The notes under the pieces: model-generated
The model's database searches: none
The model's input: only the letters and a program-made list of their open reading frames with translations
What the model was told of the DNA's origin: nothing
Source of the DNA: Mrakia gelida
Taxonomy: Eukaryota > Basidiomycota > Tremellomycetes > Cystofilobasidiales > Mrakiaceae
Direction: 5' to 3'
Assembly: GCA_024345305.1 (NCBI GenBank)
Contig: BRON01000021.1
Location: 186,001 to 250,000, forward strand
Length of the DNA: 64,000 nucleotides
Translations under genes and position numbers: made by a program
Shown: piece after piece, positions 34,868 to 45,300 of the stretch
Numbering within the stretch: position 1 is the stretch's first letter
How the letters are laid out: each line of letters begins with the position of its first letter

Positions 34868-37284
34868 ATGATGGACATCCCTTGCACCAAGAACGCTCCA
34901 GTAGCAATGACTTGTACTCAGACCGAACCCCTGCCTTCAAACTCGTCGAGCTCACCGACCTCTCTCCATCCTCCCGCTTGCGCTGAAACGTCTCGAACGC
35001 AAGAAGAACTCCTCCTCCTGGGCGATCAGAATAGAAACAGAAACGAGGGAAGGAGGACGAGGGAAATGAAGAGGAGGATTAGGCATTTCACTCCTAGTTG
35101 GTGAGTTGATACGAAACGAGACCAAGGCGAAGGGAGGAGAGACAAGGTGGAAGCTGACTCGGTTCGTTCGTTCCTTGGATCGGACAGGTTTTCCTGTACG
35201 ATGGGGACTGGTATAACCTCTATCTTGCTTCACGAGCTGCCGTATCAGTTCAAAGGGTTGAAGAACGTTGCGAATGTGCGTCGAACGAGCGAGGGAAAGA
35301 AAGGGGAAAGGAGAGAGGGCGACAGAGCTGACTTGATTTGGATTGTTCCTCTGCAGGTCATCTTCGTCTTTAACATCGTCCTATTTCTGGCCATACTGGG
35401 GATGTCTTGGTGAGCATCTTTCCCCTCGGTTCGATCTCTGCGACGAAAAGAAGGCAGGAGGGAGGGAGAACTTGAGCTGATCCAATCGGTACATTCGCGT
35501 TCCCAGCGCTCGTTACATCCTCTACCCGTCCCTCTGGAAGGCGATGATCTTCCATCCTTCGCAATCGCTGTTCCTCGGAACGTTCTCGATGGGTTTCTCG
35601 ACGATCGTGAACATGATGGTGCTCTCGGTTTCTCCTGCGTTTGGACATCGGTGAGTAGAGAGAGAGAGAGAGAGGGATGAGAGGGAGGGGTACAGAGCTG
35701 ATTCTTGTGCGCGATTCGAATCTACAGATGGGTTATACTGGCCTGGGTGCTCTGGTGGATCAACGTGGTGATTTCTGTTGCCATTTGTGAGTTTCGACGT
35801 TCTTCTTTGATCACGACGCTCTCTCTTCTTTCTCTTCCTCGAACTCACTGATCTAACTCTCTCCTCATTCTCGGATCAGCCATCGGACTTCCTATCGTCA
35901 TGGTTTGTCTTTTCATTCAATCATTTCCTTCTCTCAGGTCGCTCAGATCTATCTCGACTCGCCTGACGCGCGTTGCCTTCTTCTGTCCATCAGTTCCTCT
36001 ATCAAAAACACACCTTCGCCGACATCTCAGGCATCTGGCTTCTTCCCGTCGTCTCGACCATCGTCACGGCAGCTTCGGGCGGTATCGTAGCGACCATCTT
36101 GCCTCCGAGTCACGCCAGGTCAGTCTCGATTTCCTCGTCCCTCCTTTCACAAGATGCTGACTTCGTGTATTTGTTCTTCTTTCTTCAGATTGACAGTCTA
36201 CGTCTCCTACAGTCAGTGGTGACCTCGTTTCTCCTCGTCTTCGGCCGAACCGTTGCTGACCTGAGTTTGCTCGACGCGTCCTTTTGAACGAACAGTCCTC
36301 TGGGGAACGGGATTCCCACTGGCGTTCCTTCTCATGGCTCTCTACTTCGCGAGACTGGCTATTCATAAAGTGCGTCTGCCGCCAATCTTCCTCTCCTCGA
36401 CCTGCCCACCGTCGCTGATCGACTCCATCCTCCTTCCAGCCTCCTCCCGCTGCTCAGATCGTCTCTTCCTTCCTCCCTTTAGGTTTGTTCTTTCTCCCTC
36501 TCCCTTCTTTCGTCTGCTTTTTATTGACTTCACCTCGTTTCTGTTCGTCGCAGGTCCTTGCGGTCAAGGAGCCTTCGCCCTCCTCAAACTCTCCTCCGTC
36601 CTCCTCGACCTCTCTCGAACTCCCGACGGACTGGGAGTCGGCTCCCTTTCGATCGAGGAAGGCAAAGTAGCTGCTCTGGCCATCTACGCCTGTACGATTC
36701 CGTGAGTTCTTCTCCTTGCTGGCTCCCTGCAGAACTAGAAGCTGACTTGACGCGTCCTTGGTTCGTTCCAAAAGCGTCGCTCTCGTCATCTGGGGTCTGG
36801 GACTGTTTTGGCTCGTTCAGGCAGTTGGAACGATCGTTCATCTGGCAGTCAAAACTACCCTTCCGTTTAATATGGGCTGGTGGTGAGTTTGATTCTTCTC
36901 TTCCGACTCCCCGAGCTTTGCTCTCTCGTTTTCTAACCCTCCTCGACGCGTCTTCGATCAGGGCTTTCACCTTCCCTCTCGGCGTCTTCGCTACTTCCAC
37001 CACCGCTCTCGCCAAAGAGCTCAATTCTCCTACATTCCGAGTGCTGGGGACTATCCTCTCGTGCGCTGTTGTGGCGTTGTGGTTGATTGTGATGGGTTTG
37101 ACGATTTGGAAGGCTTGGATCGGGACGCTGTGAGTGCTCTCCGCTTTTCTTTTTCCAAGAAATGGAAGCTGATCGTCATCTTTAACTTCCTAGATTTGTG
37201 GCTCCCTGTCTTGCTGAAGTTGTTCCGATGAAGGCTGAGGAAGAGAAGCGAGGGAGGAGGGGAGGCGAGGTGAGCAAGGTGTGA
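34868..37284 (+). CDS. SSU1: SSU1-type sulfite efflux pump (TehA/SLAC1/Mae1 family)
   Basis: Fourteen exons join in phase (34868-35100, 35188-35275, 35357-35409, 35507-35650, 35728-35786, 35880-35902, 35994-36118, 36189-36211, 36296-36369, 36440-36482, 36554-36701, 36775-36882, 36962-37129, 37194-37284) into 459 residues; yeast Ssu1 is about the same length. After a hydrophilic N-terminus come about ten membrane helices with family hallmarks: FTPSWFSCTMGTGI in the first helix, LFLGTFSMGF, WVLWWINV, PLGPCGQGAFALL (Ssu1: LGPMGQGSFGVL), and a late WWAFTFPLGVFATS helix matching the FW-x-x-TFP-x-G signature. Members export sulfite, or malate or other anions in relatives, across the plasma membrane. 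The specificity is inferred from the Ssu1-like GQG helix. Starts 330 bp after the DnaJ stop. Confidence 0.87.
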
Positions 37285-37858
37285 GAGATGGGGAGATCAG
37301 AGGTTTGTCCCTTCGCTCCTGCTGCTGCAACTCCGATCAAAGAAGGGGCTAATCATAGCATCCGTATCTTCGCTTGTTTCTCGCCGAGAAGGTCCTTCAT
37401 CGTTCAGTCCGGCCATCTTTCGACGCGACGTCGACGAGGGAAGATGGAACTCGTTCGACGTTTCTCTCTTTCTCTCCGAGTGTGCTTAAATCCAAATGTC
37501 CTTTCCGTTTCATCTCGCATTCATTTCAGTCGAAGTTCTCTAGCAATTGACACCAATCGAACTCTCGGCCTTCTCTGATTTTGGACAAAACAGAACGAAA
37601 AGAAGACGCTGACTCCCGCCGCTCCTCTGCGCGTCTACACTATCCGTACAAAGCCTCTCCTACGCGTTAAGAGCTCTCCAGACAATCGTGCATTTGTTTT
37701 ATAGTTTCCTTCCCTCTCTCGACCCTGCACTGCTACTGTCCTCGGGCTGAGGTCAGCGCGGAGCAAAGAGAGGCGTGAGGAGCCCGCTTCTCTTTCCTCC
37801 TCATCCTTTCCCCCAAACCACATCCATCCCAAAACTACCAACAACCCACAAAGCACCA
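37285..37858. other. Intergenic, no gene seen
   Basis: Mirror of 30723-31296. A pyrimidine-rich leader with CATCC runs directly precedes the ATG at 37859. No other structure noted. Confidence 0.4.
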
Positions 37859-38365
37859 ATGGCTTCTCGACTTCTCTTCCGAACAGCAGTCACCACCTCC
37901 TCCTCTCGCCTCCTCTCAACAACAACAACAACTCTCGCTTCTCGTCCCCACCTCCTCTTCTCCCCCACGATCTCCTCGACTCGACGTTCTCTCGCTACCG
38001 CTACGCTTCCACCTCCCTCGAAGGAAGAGGTCCAAGGAGCTGTTGGGAGAGCTCCTCAGACGACGGATAGGGAGGAGCATGTGGGAGGAGTGGTGGGAGG
38101 AGAGGGACGACACTTCCAGGGTCGGTCTTCTTTCACGAGCTCACCTCTTTCTTTCGCCGCCAGCAGTCGAGGGCTGATCTCTTTTCTTTCTTCTCTTCCA
38201 GATGCTCCCAAGCAAGACGTTTTTGATCTTTCCGATCCTCATCACGGAGATTGGACTATGATGCATCGTGAGTTTTTGCTTTCGACAGCCCTGACGTTTC
38301 TTCGAGCTGACCTCCGCTCTTCCTCTTGTGCCCTCCTCCTCAAATGGGTTAGACTAGCTTGCTAG
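37859..38365 (+). CDS. Short mitochondrial-type precursor, unknown
   Basis: Starts ATG at 37859 with an N-terminus typical of a mitochondrial presequence (residues 1-50: many Arg, Ser and Thr, no acids; MASRLLFRTAVTT...STRRSLATATL). Exon 2 (38202-38267) reads APKQDVFDLSDPHHGDWTMMH; the 81-nt intron before it (gtcggt...ttccag) happens also to be open in frame. After a GTGAGT at 38268 no clear next exon follows. The frame runs to TAG at 38363-38365, and AT-richer, hairpin-bearing DNA begins there. The gene may be truncated by an insertion. The protein resembles small respiratory-complex subunits in style only; I do not recognise it. Confidence 0.42.
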   Translation: MASRLLFRTAVTTSSSRLLSTTTTTLASRPHLLFSPTISSTRRSLATATLPPPSKEEVQGAVGRAPQTTDREEHVGGVVGGEGRHFQGRSSFTSSPLSFAASSRGLISFLSSLPDAPKQDVFDLSDPHHGDWTMMHREFLLSTALTFLRADLRSSSCALLLKWVRLAC

Positions 38366-38928
38366 ATTAACCACTTCACAACGCGCTCCAACTTTTTGAC
38401 TTCTCGGGGCAGCCTCAGTTTTGCAGCTGCGATTTTTAAACCTGGCTCAGAAAATCACAAATTTTGCTTCGCAACTTCGCCCCGTTCAAATTTTTCGATT
38501 TCGCGTTTTGAAATTTTGGGCCTCTTTCACGCTGGAGGAGCTCGTTTTCGAGCTCCCAAAACGACCCTTTTCCCTTTCCCCCCCCTCCCTCGTTTTCCAC
38601 GTTTTTCCCTCCCCCTCCTTCCCCCTTTCACTTTTTTCACTTTTGAAAAGTGACCTGTGGTCTGAATTGTATGCTTCCTTCGTTCTGTCAGTTCAAATTT
38701 TTCGAAAGGAGCTCGGAGGAGGATTCCACCACTTCTCTGCACGGGCCGCTCCTCCGCCCTTCCTCCTTCCTCTTCCGGCCGTCGTCTTCCTCTTCCGTCC
38801 CCAGGGTCTCACCGAGCTGTGAATCGGAAGAGGCTGGGATGCTTTCCAGGCCAATTGCACGAGCTTGAAGGTTGTCATGGCTAAGTTTTTCGATTGATCT
38901 CTACCTGCTTCGACCTTCTTCTTCTCTC
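38345..38928. repeat. AT-richer hairpin-bearing noncoding stretch
   Basis: Begins with a 26-bp near-palindrome at 38347-38372 (GGTTA...CTAGC tt GCTAG...TAACC). It then holds GTTCAAATTTTTCGA twice (38484-38498 and 38691-38705), a hairpin TCACTTT-TGA-AAAGTGA at 38637-38653, and a C/T tract at 38570-38630. A/T runs are far commoner than in neighbouring genes. It looks like a small nonautonomous insertion or relic, but I found no target-site duplication. Confidence 0.5.
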
Positions 38929-40362
38929 ATGAGCTCGCCCCTTCCTCCTCCCTCTTTCCCTTCTCTATCTCCTCTCGCTTCCCTTCCTTCTTCCTCCCCT
39001 TCTCGCTCCTCGGGAGCCGGTCTCCTTCCCTGAGGTAGTGATCAGTAGGATCCTTTTTTTCGTCTTCGATGGAGACGCTCCCTACGGTTCCTCCGCCTTC
39101 GCTCCCTCTCCAGATTCAGCCCACTTCCTCCTCGTTTCTCGCCAGTTCCGTCGCCTTTCCCTCCCCCATCGACTTCGATCTATCACCATCAGTCGCTCGC
39201 ATCACTGGGTCGTCTACTTCTCTCTTTTTGGCGGGTATCTATCGAAGGAGGTCGAACCGGATACGTCTCGGGGAAACGAAACGTGTGAGCCCTCTTTTCC
39301 TTCTCGCTTCTCGATCCTCTCCGGCTCTTCTTGAAGGTTTTCACCCCTTGGTTCGAGCTCTTGTTGGGTGCACTGGGGTACCAAGCTTTCTTTGCTCACT
39401 TTGCTCTTCGCTCTTTTCTTCTTCTTCTCTTCGTTCGCAGCGTCGCGTCGCGTCTTCGCTACGGAGACTACGTCGAGGAGGTTCGACTCAACACCTCCCA
39501 ACACGCCCGCGTCCCTGCAGGTTCGAGGCTTTCCACCTTCTGGAGCGGCTTTGCGGTCAATCCTTCCCTGAACTCGTCCACCCTCTCTCCGAAGACGGAC
39601 TCCCCTCCCTTCGACAAATCCACTTTTACTACTCCGGCCTCACCCTCGATGCTCAAAGCAGCCGTCAAGAACCGGAAGGAGCCTACGATGCTTACGAGCG
39701 ATCTCGAAATCAAAACATCATCGGTCCAGGAGACTATCAACTTTGAGACTACGGCCGCTCGTGTCGCTGAGCGCTTCATCGACGGTCATCCGGACCATCC
39801 CCCTATTTTCAGCACCTCCGTCGACCCTCTTCTCCATAGGAACTTCGTCTATCTTCGCCTCTCGTGGTACATCCAGATCTGTGTGCTCTCTTCCGAACAA
39901 AGAGCGGCCGCGATCCTCCCCGCCCTTCACGGTCGTCGGCTTCCTCCTCCTGGTCGGCTCACCCTCTCCTTCGACTCCCTCCTCGACACCCTCGACGGAT
40001 TCATGATCTACCCTTTTCAACAGGATTCTTCCCACCCCCTGCAGGAGGAACGCTGGATCGAGGGTCGATTCGAGGACAGCGTCCGAGTTCTCGTCCGCAA
40101 CGAACGCGCTCGGACGGAGAGGTTTTCAGACGTTTTGAGGTGGTTCAAGGCTGGCACTCTTGTTCCTCTGCATCGCGAGGCCCCTTCTTGTACTTTTTGT
40201 TTCTCGGGATGGTCGGTAGAGGAACGCGTTCAGATTCGAGATGTTGTTCGAGTCAAGGCCTTCTTTGGTGGTGTATCTTTGTCGACCTATTGTAGATGGA
40301 CCTGGCTAGAGAACGACGGCTCTTCTGTATCTTTTTTTCACCCCCTTACGTCCTCCACTTGA
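38929..40362 (+). pseudogene. Frameshifted paralogue of the F-box-like gene
   Basis: Aligns along its length with the intact gene at 40589-42080 (same MSS start, F-box-like VISRIL-FVFDGDAPYGSSAFAPSP, SRQFRRLSLPHR, GAYDAYER, LDGFMIYPFQQDSS). Its frame is broken at least three times: one extra base in the C/T-rich leader (38960-39005), a shift near 39520 between SQHARVP and FEAFHLLERL, and one extra base near 39740 after GPGDYQ. The end diverges (WLENDGSSVSFFHP). A recent tandem duplicate that has decayed; sequencing error is unlikely to explain three separate breaks. Confidence 0.72.
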
Positions 40363-40588
40363 TCCCAGGTTTCTCTTCTTTGCTCGGGTTCCTTTGCTGG
40401 CAGTGTTCCTTTCTTTTTCGCTTTCACTCGTCGAGCCTCTTCCGTCGCCTTTTTTTCAAATAGTCGTTGTTCATTTCGGTCTCTTTTTTTTCACTTTTTG
40501 GTGATGGCTTTTCTACAGATTTATGTTTGACACGAAGACCGTTCGATCTAGAGTCAAGCCGTCGGTCGTTCTTCTCCGCCTGACTTCC

Positions 40589-42080
40589 ATGAGCTCGTTC
40601 CTTCCTCCGTCCTTTTCCCACACTCTCTCCTCCCTCGCTTCCCTTCCTCTCCTCTCCCCTCTCGCTTCTCGCGAGCATCTCCTCTTCCCTGAAGACGTGA
40701 TCAGTAGGATCCTCTACTTCGTCTTCGACGGAGACGCTCCCTACGGCTCTTCGGCCTTCGCTCCCTCGCCCGGTTCAGCCCACCTCCTCCTCGTCTCTCG
40801 TCAGTTTCGTCGCCTCTCCCTCCCTCATCGCTACCGAGTTGTCACCATCAGCAGATCACATCACTGGATCGATTACTTCGGGAATCCCAACGGAGTGTTC
40901 GGTACGAAGATCGAAGCTGGTCCAGCGAAGGAGCAGCCGTGAGCTCGAGTTTGATTCTCTGCGTTTGCTCTCCTCGTCTCTTGCTGACCTTCTCTTCTCT
41001 TCTTTCGCCAGAAGCTTTCCTCTCAGTAGCAGACTGAACGTCTGGGGACTCAAGTGCGTGGATAGAACGTTCTCGACCTGTTCTCTCTCGCTGACCGCTG
41101 CTCCTTCTCCTTCCCTTTCCTTCTTCAGCACCTCGCCGCTGGTTTACGGAGATTTTGTCGAAGAGCTTCGCCTCAACACCGCCCAGATCGCTCGCCTACC
41201 CCTCTCTGTCGAGGCCTTCAGGTCCTACTATGCGTCCCTCAAGGGCCACATCGACGACGGACCTGACTACGATCTCGCCCACCACCTTCGCTGCCATGGA
41301 CTTCCCTTCCTCCGACGGATCCACTTCTTCTATTCTGGGTTCGCTCCTGGAGCTCGTAGTCATCATGAAGAAGCGGAAGGAGCCTACGACGCCTACGAGC
41401 GCGATCGGGATCAAACCGTCCTCGGACCAGGAGATTATCAAGTTCGGGACCTCGCCGCTCGACTCTCGGAGAGGGAGTGCGAACGGCAAGAGTCTCCCTC
41501 CGACTTCAGCACCTCCTTCAATCCTACCATCCACCACAGTCTCGTCTACCCCAACCTCCCTTGGTACCAACTTGCCGCCACCCACTCCTTCGTCCATCGA
41601 AGCGTTGCCCTCTTCGCTGCTCTCCACGAATCCACCCTTTCCTTCGACTATCCCCTCACCCTCTCCTTCGCCTCCCTCCTCGACACCTACGACGGATTCT
41701 TCACCTACCCTCTCATTCGAGATTCATCCGAACCGGACGACCACGAACGATGGGTCGCAGGTCTCTTCCAAGACTCCGTCAGGATCTTCGTCGGGAACGA
41801 ACGCGCGGATACGGAGCCCTTTCAGGACGTTCTCCAGTGGTTCCTTCAAACCGAGCACGACTCCCTAGCTCTTCCTTCCTACAACTACGAGTTCCAGTTC
41901 GCGTGGAGAGATCCCCAGCAGCGACAACACATCCAACGCTCTCTTCGGGACCTCATCGATCAGAGCGAGACGCGTTCGTTGGAGGATTACTCCCGTTGGA
42001 GTTGGCTGGAAGAAGACGGTTCCGTCTCCCCTTTCTTTTCCTCCCCTTTTGGGACGCGTCCTAGCTCCTCAGCGTTTTAG
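40589..42080 (+). CDS. F-box-like protein, 447 aa
   Basis: Exons 40589-40938, 41012-41053 and 41129-42080 join in phase. An in-frame ATG at 40523 would add 22 residues; I chose 40589 because the paralogue starts at the equivalent MSS. Residues about 30-85 form an F-box-like segment: PEDVISRILYFVF, then a FAPSP insertion, then HLLLVSRQFRRLSLPHRYRVVTISRS (family pattern: P-x-E-L/V-x-x-x-I-L, then V-x-x-x-F-R/W, then L-x-x-x-I). The remainder is a Tyr/Asp-rich region without clear repeats (GAYDAYERDRDQTVLGPGDYQ). It may act as an SCF substrate receptor, by inference. It sits 292 bp upstream of the Helitron gene on the same strand and could be cargo or a neighbour. Confidence 0.62.
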
Positions 42081-42371
42081 TTTCCCATCCTCTTTCGTTT
42101 TCACGTTTTGTCTCTCCGAACCGGTGGCGTTTTTGTTTCAGTCCTCGTCGCGTCGTCTCCTTTCGTCTTTCGTTCCGTTTCGTCTTGGTCTCTCGCTGTT
42201 TCACGTTGTTTTTTTTGGGAAGTTTTGATTTGCTGCGCCCGACGTTTCCTTGCTATATTAGAAAATCTTTTCCTTTCTTCTTATGCTCTTCCATCTCCCT
42301 CCTTCCCTCCTCCCTCGCTCGTTACACCTTTTCTTGGTTATCCCTCCTCCTCCTGCTCTCTCACTTTCTCC

Positions 42372-45300
42372 ATGTACACCTTCTTTGATAGGTGGGAGGC
42401 TTTGCGGTTTATCTTACCGTATCTGTTGTAAGTTCGTCTCCCCTCTCCCTTTCTCTATCACGCCCCGACTGACCGACTCCCATTCCTCCCTCTCCTTCTT
42501 TCAGCTCCTGGCTTGCCTCTTTGGTCCTGCTTGCTCCCAAGGTCCACTCAAAGTGAGATGCGATGCCTGCCTGTTTCTGTTTCGTTTCAGCCTTTCCCGC
42601 TTGGCTGAACGTCGTCTTTCGTGTTTCAGCTCCTCCTTCGGTTCCGTCCCAACCTGCCCCGTCCGTGAGTTCTTCCTTCCTTCTTTCTTTTTCTTTCGAA
42701 CCTTGCTGCTTCGAGCATCCAGCTCACCCAGGTTCGCCCGCTTTGTTTTCTCAGGCCCTCGACGAACTCAACGACGATCCAAGGCCACCTACCTCGCTCG
42801 AAGACTCGCTACCGTCGTCCGAAACGTCGCCCACCTCCTCGATCCCGTTTCCTCGCCCCGCTGCTCAGCTCTCTCGATCCGACTTCGTTGTGTTCTTCTC
42901 ACCATCCCTCTCACCTCCCAAGATTACCTTCTCAACGAGGCTAGAGGGATCTTGACTCAACGGATTCACCGCCTCCTCGCCCACCTTCACGACCTTCGAG
43001 TAGATCAAGGCGATCCTTATCTGGAGGAGGACGACCTTCGTTACCTGCAGACGATATGGACCCCTCCGGTGGAACCTTGTGTACAGCCATTCTCTCGATG
43101 GCAGGGATTGCTGGCTTTCCTCGAAGGTGAGCCTCAGTTTTGGTCGGATCTCCCTTTTTTTCCTCTCGAGGCTGACGCGGTCTTTGCTCTTATCAATCTT
43201 CAGATTGGACTTGGACGTTCTTCGTGACCTGTACGCTTCCGTTTTCTCCATTTTTTCTCTCCCCCTCTGGAACGCTGAGCGTTGTCGCGTCGCTTCCTCT
43301 TCCCATCTTCGACTCCTTCAGTTCTACCCTTCGTCTCTCGCCTCCTCTCCAGCTTTCTACGAGCTTTCGGCCCCTCCTCCCGATCCGTCGTTTCCCCTCC
43401 TCGTTCCCTCTTCCCTGGGTCCCTCCTCGGTGGCGCCAACTCGTCGTCCTCGATCTCGTCGGATGCTTCTTCCCCGCCTCTTCAACGGTACACCCATCCT
43501 CCAACAGGCGAAGTCTTCAACATTCTACCCAACCCAGGAGGAGGAAACTGCCTCGTGCACGCGATGTTCCCAGGAGAGGACCCCGTCCGTCTCCGACGCC
43601 AACTCGCCGAGGAGATTCAAACAGAGCTCAGCTTCAACCTCGTCCAAGGAGTCTACGCCTGCAACACCCTTTCCATCGGCAACTCCAAAGCCACCGTCGG
43701 AGATCTTCACCTTCTCGATCTTCAACAACACCGCCTCCTCGACACGGAAGGTCCGTCGGGAGCAGAGTTCCTCGACCAAGTCGATGCACGAGCGTTCCTC
43801 CTTCTTCGTCGCATTTCTCGGATCAGGATCCTCTTCTCTTCCGCGCCGTTCGAGGATTCGATGGATACCGATTTCCTTGGACCGGAAATCGTTGTTCTGT
43901 ACCGATCGGAGCATTACATGCGCTTGGAGCCGGTTGGAGCGTCTTCGGTGAGCTTGACGCGTTTCCTTCCTTCGTTGATTTTCATCGCTGACCGCTGGTA
44001 CCGTGCTTTGTACATCCCTCGTTCACCAGCCGTCCTCAGCAACCGATACCCTGCCCGGAGGGTCGAGCGACGAAGCTGGGTCCAACGTGAGTTCTACCTT
44101 CTCCAATGCCTCCTTTTCTCCCTCTCCCACGTCTGATCGTTCTTCGGTTCTCTCGTCCTTCAGTCTTCCACTTCCTCCCTGGGACGTTTCCTCGCCGACT
44201 TGGAGTTCTCAACTCCTCCCTCTCCGGTTAGATCTTCCTCCTTCCGTCTTTCGAACGTTCGAAGTCTTTCTGACGACGACTCTTCTCTCGTCTCGCCAGG
44301 ACTCCTCCCTCCCCTCCACTCCTCCTCGGTCTTCGCATCCTACCCTCTTCGCTCGACCTTCCCTCGACAAGGTTTGGAAGGTCGTTCCCAATCCCGGTCG
44401 AGGAAACTGCCTTCTCCATTCGTTGTTCCCTGGGGAGGATCCCTTCCGCCTTCGTTCAGCTCTCGCTGCCGCTCTTCGTCCGGAGCTCGAACGTGCAGAC
44501 GCGGCTGGAGTGTACGCTAGGAACACCGTCCATCTCGCCAAACCGGATGCTCTCCGTGGAGATCTCGAGGTTCTTCGGGAGCAGCACGATCGTCTCCTGA
44601 AAGGGTCGTCGATTCGAGGAGGAGCTGCGTCGCTCGACCAGTTGGACGCTCGTGCGTTTGGAATTCAGCACGGCTTCTCCTTCGTTCACATCTACGCTTT
44701 CGAGGATCCAGCCTTCGACCTTCATCTTCCAACCGGTGGAGCAGGACCTGAGGTCGACGTCCTCTACACCAGCCGTATCGCTCACTTCGAGCGGTTGGAG
44801 TTGACTTCCCCTTTGGCGAAGGTAAGCAACCTCCCTTTACGTCTTTCCTCGTTCTTTTTCTTGAAGAGGAATTGATCGTCACTTCTCTCGGCTGTTGCAG
44901 GATGCTTCGGTTTCGAAGGTAGTCGTCGCGATAGAGGACTCGGATTCGACAACCTCCGAATCGTCGTCTTCCGTTCCTTCCTCCTCCTCCTCGGCCAGGG
45001 CTCGGATTGCAGTTCGAACTTCGGCTCGCCAGGTGAGGATGCTCGTTGCTGTGTTAACGTTTCGTCTTATGCTCACCGAGCTTTGGCTTCTCGGCTTGTG
45101 CAGAAGCGAACCAGCACGAATCGTTTCAGCCCGATGGCTCCCAGGCGACTTCGTTCGAGGGCTTCCAAGGTTCGTTTTCGTCTGAGTTTTGTTCAGACTG
45201 CCGAAGCCTCGCTGATTGTTTTGTTTTGGTTTCTCTGCGTTTCCCTCAGGTTCCCTTTTCGTCGACTCCTGTCGCTGATCCCTTTGCTGAAGCGTCGGTT

